Translations under genes and position numbers: made by a program
DNA from: Desulfocapsa sp.
GTDB taxonomy: Bacteria; Desulfobacterota; Desulfobulbia; Desulfobulbales; Desulfocapsaceae
Length of the DNA: 9,289 nt
Reading direction: 5' to 3'
NCBI GenBank assembly: GCA_029934815.1
Contig: JAOZLM010000071.1
Location: 1 to 9,289, forward strand
The notes under the pieces: generated by a model
Seen by the model: the letters and a program-made list of their open reading frames with translations, nothing else
Databases searched by the model: none
What the model was told of the DNA's origin: nothing
Shown here: in pieces, positions 6,262 through 9,289 of the stretch
Layout: each line of letters begins with the position of its first letter
Numbering within the stretch: the first letter of the stretch is position 1

Positions 6262-8436
6262 CTAATTGCTTCCCATTTCTGCTGCCTGTTTGGCAAGTAA
6301 TTCATCATCCCAGCGTTTCTTGATGGCATCCCATACTGCTTCCGGAATCTCATTAAAGCTCATAATAAGTTGTGTCATCACTTCTAGTTCATCAGGATAC
6401 ATTTCAAAGTTGGGCATCTGAACATCAGCAATAAACTTCTGAGGATTTTCAAGATATTTTTTAACCCATTCAGCACGTAATCGCTTGGCTAGGTCACTCT
6501 GGTCAGGTCCTATGATTCCGCCTTTGGTGTTCCAGGCATGGCAGGATTGACAGGAGAATGTCTGGAAGTATATTTTCCAGGCTTTTTCCATATCTTCTGC
6601 TGAGAGGTTCTTTTTCTCAGCTTGATAATATGGGTAGGAAACCTTACTGAGATCTGCAAAATAGGCAGTCAGTGCTTCGGCTTCTTCTGTCTTGAAGCCA
6701 AATGTTGGCATCCGTGTTGGTTCAATACCTTCAGGTCTGATTTTAATGGGATTCATGAGGAAATCAGTCATCCATTGGGGATTGATTCGTTCTCCCTGAA
6801 AACTAAGATCTGGCCCAACCGTACCACCCTTGTCACCAATCTTATGACAGCCAAGACAGTTGCTTTCTTCGATAATTCTGGCTCCGATAGTACTGGTAGC
6901 AGTCGGGTCAATAAGTGATTTAACAAAACCTTCCGGAATATTGTTACGATTTCTGATGGAAAGCAGGAAGGTGAGTACATCTTCACTTTCCTCTTTCGTT
7001 AAACCAAAATTTGGCATCAGGGTTGGAATGTCTTCGGTGTTGAATGCCCTGGGATTTTGAACCTTCAATGCCAGCCAGTCAGCAAGATTATGGCCGATTT
7101 TAGTGTCGCCAAAGACCAGCTCATCCACACGTTTTTGCCCAATACCATCATGCGGTGGAGCATTATATCCGATGGCAAAGTCACCAATATTATGACAACC
7201 GGTACAGCCTGTTTCTGCAGTGAGTTTTTTCCCTTGTGCAATAAGTTCCGGATCAGTTAAAGCTTGTGCTTCCGTAGCAGCAGTTTTCTTCTGTAAGGTA
7301 GAAAGATAGGCAACCAGATCCTGAATCTCGTTTTCAGGAACACGTAATTTGGGCATATTGGTTTCAGGCCAATATTTTGTGGGATCCTCAATCCAGGCAT
7401 AGAGCCACTCAGGTGTTGTCTTTTCTGCAACACGTGAAAGATCAGGGCCAAAACCTTCATCCTTACCATCCACAGAGTGACAACCAAGACAGCCAAGATC
7501 AGTGAGATTTTTCTCACCACGGGCAATGGCTTCATTGTTATCAAGCTGTTTACGAGCTTTGCTAGCTGCTGTTCCCGGTTTGGATAGGGAGTAAAGATAG
7601 GCGGTAATTGCTTTTATTTTATCATCTGCCAGCTCAAAATCAGGCATCACAGTGTTGGCAAGAAAATCTTTTGGATTTTTAACCCAGGTTTGTGCCCAGG
7701 AAGGATCAGACTTTGTGGCAACAGCGGTAAGGATTGGTCCGATACCCGCATCACGCTTATACCCGTCAGCAACATGACAACCAAGACAGTTTGTACCAAG
7801 ATACAGAGAGCGTCCTTTGGTAAATGATGGAGCATCTGTCATCACTGCATCTTTTGCAATCTTGCTGCTCATGGCATGACACGCTTCACAGGAGGATTCG
7901 GACTGTTTGCCGGTAAGGAGTGGAGTCATCCAGTTGTGATGAATATGGCCATGGGCCTCATCAACGGTGAGTCCGACAGGTTGTCCTTCATGGCAGATAA
8001 CACAGCCAAAGGCGTCAGTGCCATGACGATTGGGTTTGATATGGTCACCAGGGTGAGTCGTGAAAGGCTGCTCGGAATCTGCAAATCGTGGAAGTTCGAT
8101 TCCAAGATGGCAGGTCATACAGCGATCTGCAGTGTTAAACTGGGTCAGCCATGTTTGCCTGATGGTTGGAGTTGCAGCGCTAAGCAGCCCTGCACGTTTT
8201 TCCAGTTTGGCAATTTCGGCATCTTTTTCAGATCCGTCAGGAAGACTTTTGGCTTTGGCCAATGCTGCCTCAGTCATTGTTTCGTCAAGTTCAACGAAAT
8301 CACGTTGAATTCCTTTCCATGGTCTGTCCGTTTCAAATTCAATATAAAACATGACGGCAACAAGGAGAGTAATTACGCCGGAAAAGATCAAGAGTAACCT
8401 TGTGTCTTTAAAAGAGAGTCTCATACTTTTCTTCAT
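6262..8436 (-). CDS. Membrane-anchored 8-haem cytochrome c of the cytochrome b complex
   Basis: This 724-residue protein has one N-terminal transmembrane helix (about 14-31) that probably stays as an anchor, then a helical, charged stretch (45-85). A three-haem module follows, with CMTCH 106, CVICH 145 and CEACH 183. Five tandem class I monohaem domains come next, with motifs at 217, 316, 411, 527 and 629. Each has a GPDLS-like segment, a W....NP linker and a distal Met in an MP motif (264, 361, 474, 576, 674). It directly follows the cytochrome b C-terminal gene (11-base gap; the AGGG ribosome site is weak), so it probably takes electrons from that complex, in place of cytochrome c1 or f. 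The five repeated domains could act as a linear relay across the periplasm. No gene name is assigned; families with this design are known next to split cytochrome b in anaerobes, by recollection only. Confidence 0.93.
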   Translation of the reverse strand: MKKSMRLSFKDTRLLLIFSGVITLLVAVMFYIEFETDRPWKGIQRDFVELDETMTEAALAKAKSLPDGSEKDAEIAKLEKRAGLLSAATPTIRQTWLTQFNTADRCMTCHLGIELPRFADSEQPFTTHPGDHIKPNRHGTDAFGCVICHEGQPVGLTVDEAHGHIHHNWMTPLLTGKQSESSCEACHAMSSKIAKDAVMTDAPSFTKGRSLYLGTNCLGCHVADGYKRDAGIGPILTAVATKSDPSWAQTWVKNPKDFLANTVMPDFELADDKIKAITAYLYSLSKPGTAASKARKQLDNNEAIARGEKNLTDLGCLGCHSVDGKDEGFGPDLSRVAEKTTPEWLYAWIEDPTKYWPETNMPKLRVPENEIQDLVAYLSTLQKKTAATEAQALTDPELIAQGKKLTAETGCTGCHNIGDFAIGYNAPPHDGIGQKRVDELVFGDTKIGHNLADWLALKVQNPRAFNTEDIPTLMPNFGLTKEESEDVLTFLLSIRNRNNIPEGFVKSLIDPTATSTIGARIIEESNCLGCHKIGDKGGTVGPDLSFQGERINPQWMTDFLMNPIKIRPEGIEPTRMPTFGFKTEEAEALTAYFADLSKVSYPYYQAEKKNLSAEDMEKAWKIYFQTFSCQSCHAWNTKGGIIGPDQSDLAKRLRAEWVKKYLENPQKFIADVQMPNFEMYPDELEVMTQLIMSFNEIPEAVWDAIKKRWDDELLAKQAAEMGSN

Positions 8437-8447
8437 ATTCAGCCCTA

Positions 8448-9197
8448 TTAAATGTTAAACCATGGAGTGGTGATCAGATAGCGAACATGGAAAATCTGTC
8501 TGAGGACAACCTTTACCGGTACCATGTACATAAGATAAAATAGTGAAATTACAATAGTGTAACGTATCCAGTCCAAATCTTTACACCATTTCATGCGAAT
8601 GAGTTTGGGCAGAATAAAAACCACTGCAAAGCAGATTCCCATGACGATATAGCTTGTGCTGTTGTTAATGTTGACAAGGAGTGTTTCGGCATGATGGCCG
8701 GAGTCGTCCCACACTTCCCAGGGCCAGAAGAAGAGCCAGCTTGGTCCACGCATAAACTGACCAACCACAATGGCACCCATCCACATTGCATAGCCCACCA
8801 GAAAATTGATCATGGCAAACTTACGGGCACTGAAATTATACTCACCAACACCCTTAGGGTTGGTATCAAGGTACGGGATTGCCATGAGGCCCACCATGAT
8901 GATGGACGGCATGATCACACCGGAATACCATGGATCAAAGTAGACCAGGATTTCCTGTAGCCCGATGAAGTACCAGGGGGCTTTCGCGGGATTCTCTGTA
9001 CGTGATGGCGTTGCGATTTCACCAAGAGGTGCATCCATCCATAGTGCCCATACAATAAGCAGAGCCATGATGAATACCGCACACATCAACTCCTTGAATG
9101 GGAGCTCCGGCCACACATGGGGATTGTCCGTTTTTTTCTTATCTCGTGCCGCTTGAGCGGCTTGTGCTTTACTGAGTGCTGCTTTTTCTTCTGCCAT
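8448..9197 (-). CDS. Cytochrome b C-terminal half (subunit IV/PetD-like) of a quinol-oxidising complex
   Basis: This 249-residue integral membrane protein corresponds to the C-terminal domain of cytochrome b. It has a soluble Ala/Lys-rich N-terminus (1-33) and about five hydrophobic helices (38-54, 92-110, 127-148, 183-200, 212-233). The diagnostic block TENPAKAPWYFIGLQEIL (67-84) carries the quinol-site loop, with APWY at 73-76 in place of PEWY, followed by FDPW and MAIPYLD. An FMRGPSW segment is at 148-154. It is longer than plastid-type subunit IV (about 160 residues, three helices) because of two extra C-terminal helices. It carries no haem ligands of its own; those belong to the partner encoded just upstream. 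GAGG lies seven bases before the ATG. With its partner it should oxidise menaquinol in the inner membrane. Confidence 0.92.
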   Translation of the reverse strand: MAEEKAALSKAQAAQAARDKKKTDNPHVWPELPFKELMCAVFIMALLIVWALWMDAPLGEIATPSRTENPAKAPWYFIGLQEILVYFDPWYSGVIMPSIIMVGLMAIPYLDTNPKGVGEYNFSARKFAMINFLVGYAMWMGAIVVGQFMRGPSWLFFWPWEVWDDSGHHAETLLVNINNSTSYIVMGICFAVVFILPKLIRMKWCKDLDWIRYTIVISLFYLMYMVPVKVVLRQIFHVRYLITTPWFNI

Positions 9198-9230
9198 TAC
9201 TGAACCTCTTTTCGAGTGAGTTGCTTTTGT

Positions 9231-9289
9231 TTACAAGGGTCGTGAAATACCGCCGTCCTTTCTGATTCTCCAGAAATGGATGGCACAAC
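9231..9289 (-). CDS. Cytochrome b N-terminal half (partial, 3' end only)
   Basis: The minus strand from the window edge to the TAA at 9231-9233 reads CAIHFWRIRKDGGISRPL. HFWR.RKDGGIS resembles the end of the b6-like, haem-binding half of split cytochromes b. It lies 33 bases upstream of the C-terminal half, the order expected for a split cytochrome b operon. The four-helix core and the His ligands for haems bL and bH lie outside the window, so they cannot be checked here. The identification rests on this short tail plus its neighbour. Confidence 0.75.
   Translation of the reverse strand, partial: CAIHFWRIRKDGGISRPL

Noticed and set aside
7876..8397. Plus-strand open frame of 173 codons opposite the 8-haem gene
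   Set aside because: It lies wholly inside the 8-haem coding region in antisense and has no recognisable protein features.

Overview
The window is a dense block of respiratory c-type cytochrome genes, all read from the minus strand (right to left as numbered). Every complete gene is an electron-transfer protein. I count 30 CXXCH haem-attachment motifs plus two CX4CH motifs, about 32 predicted covalent c haems in 9.3 kb. Together with a split cytochrome b, moderate GC and two large multihaem cytochromes, this suggests an anaerobic Gram-negative bacterium. Desulfobacterota (Desulfobulbales- or Geobacter-like) fits best, but that assignment is inferred from gene content and recalled family resemblance, not from a search.

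Layout in transcription order. At the right edge (9231-9289) are the last 18 codons of the N-terminal, haem-carrying half of a split cytochrome b. Next come the C-terminal half of cytochrome b (8448-9197), a membrane-anchored 8-haem cytochrome (6262-8436) and a small monohaem cytochrome (5807-6250). A 138-base gap (5669-5806) precedes a 12-haem cytochrome (3422-5668). Nine or twelve bases later, depending on the start used, comes its 10-haem paralogue (707-3409). A strong intrinsic terminator at 652-681 closes this unit. A candidate promoter at 601-629 then precedes a second monohaem cytochrome (93-539) and the start of a further exported protein that runs off the left edge (1-55).

Inferred working model: the split cytochrome b, with a Rieske-type or other partner presumably encoded beyond the right edge, oxidises menaquinol in the inner membrane. 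Electrons pass to the anchored 8-haem protein, whose five tandem Met-ligated monohaem domains could form a periplasmic arm. They then move through the soluble monohaem carriers and the 12- and 10-haem cytochromes to an unidentified acceptor, or in the reverse direction if the system drives uphill electron flow. No outer-membrane porin, terminal oxidase or substrate-specific reductase is visible, so the final partner is unknown.

The most unusual points are four. A three-haem module seems to be shared by the bc-complex cytochrome and both large cytochromes. A CX4CH third haem is conserved in both large paralogues. The 10-haem paralogue has a haem-free block of about 195 residues. The regulatory break puts the last genes in a separate transcript. 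No tRNA, rRNA, CRISPR array, insertion sequence or phage gene was seen.
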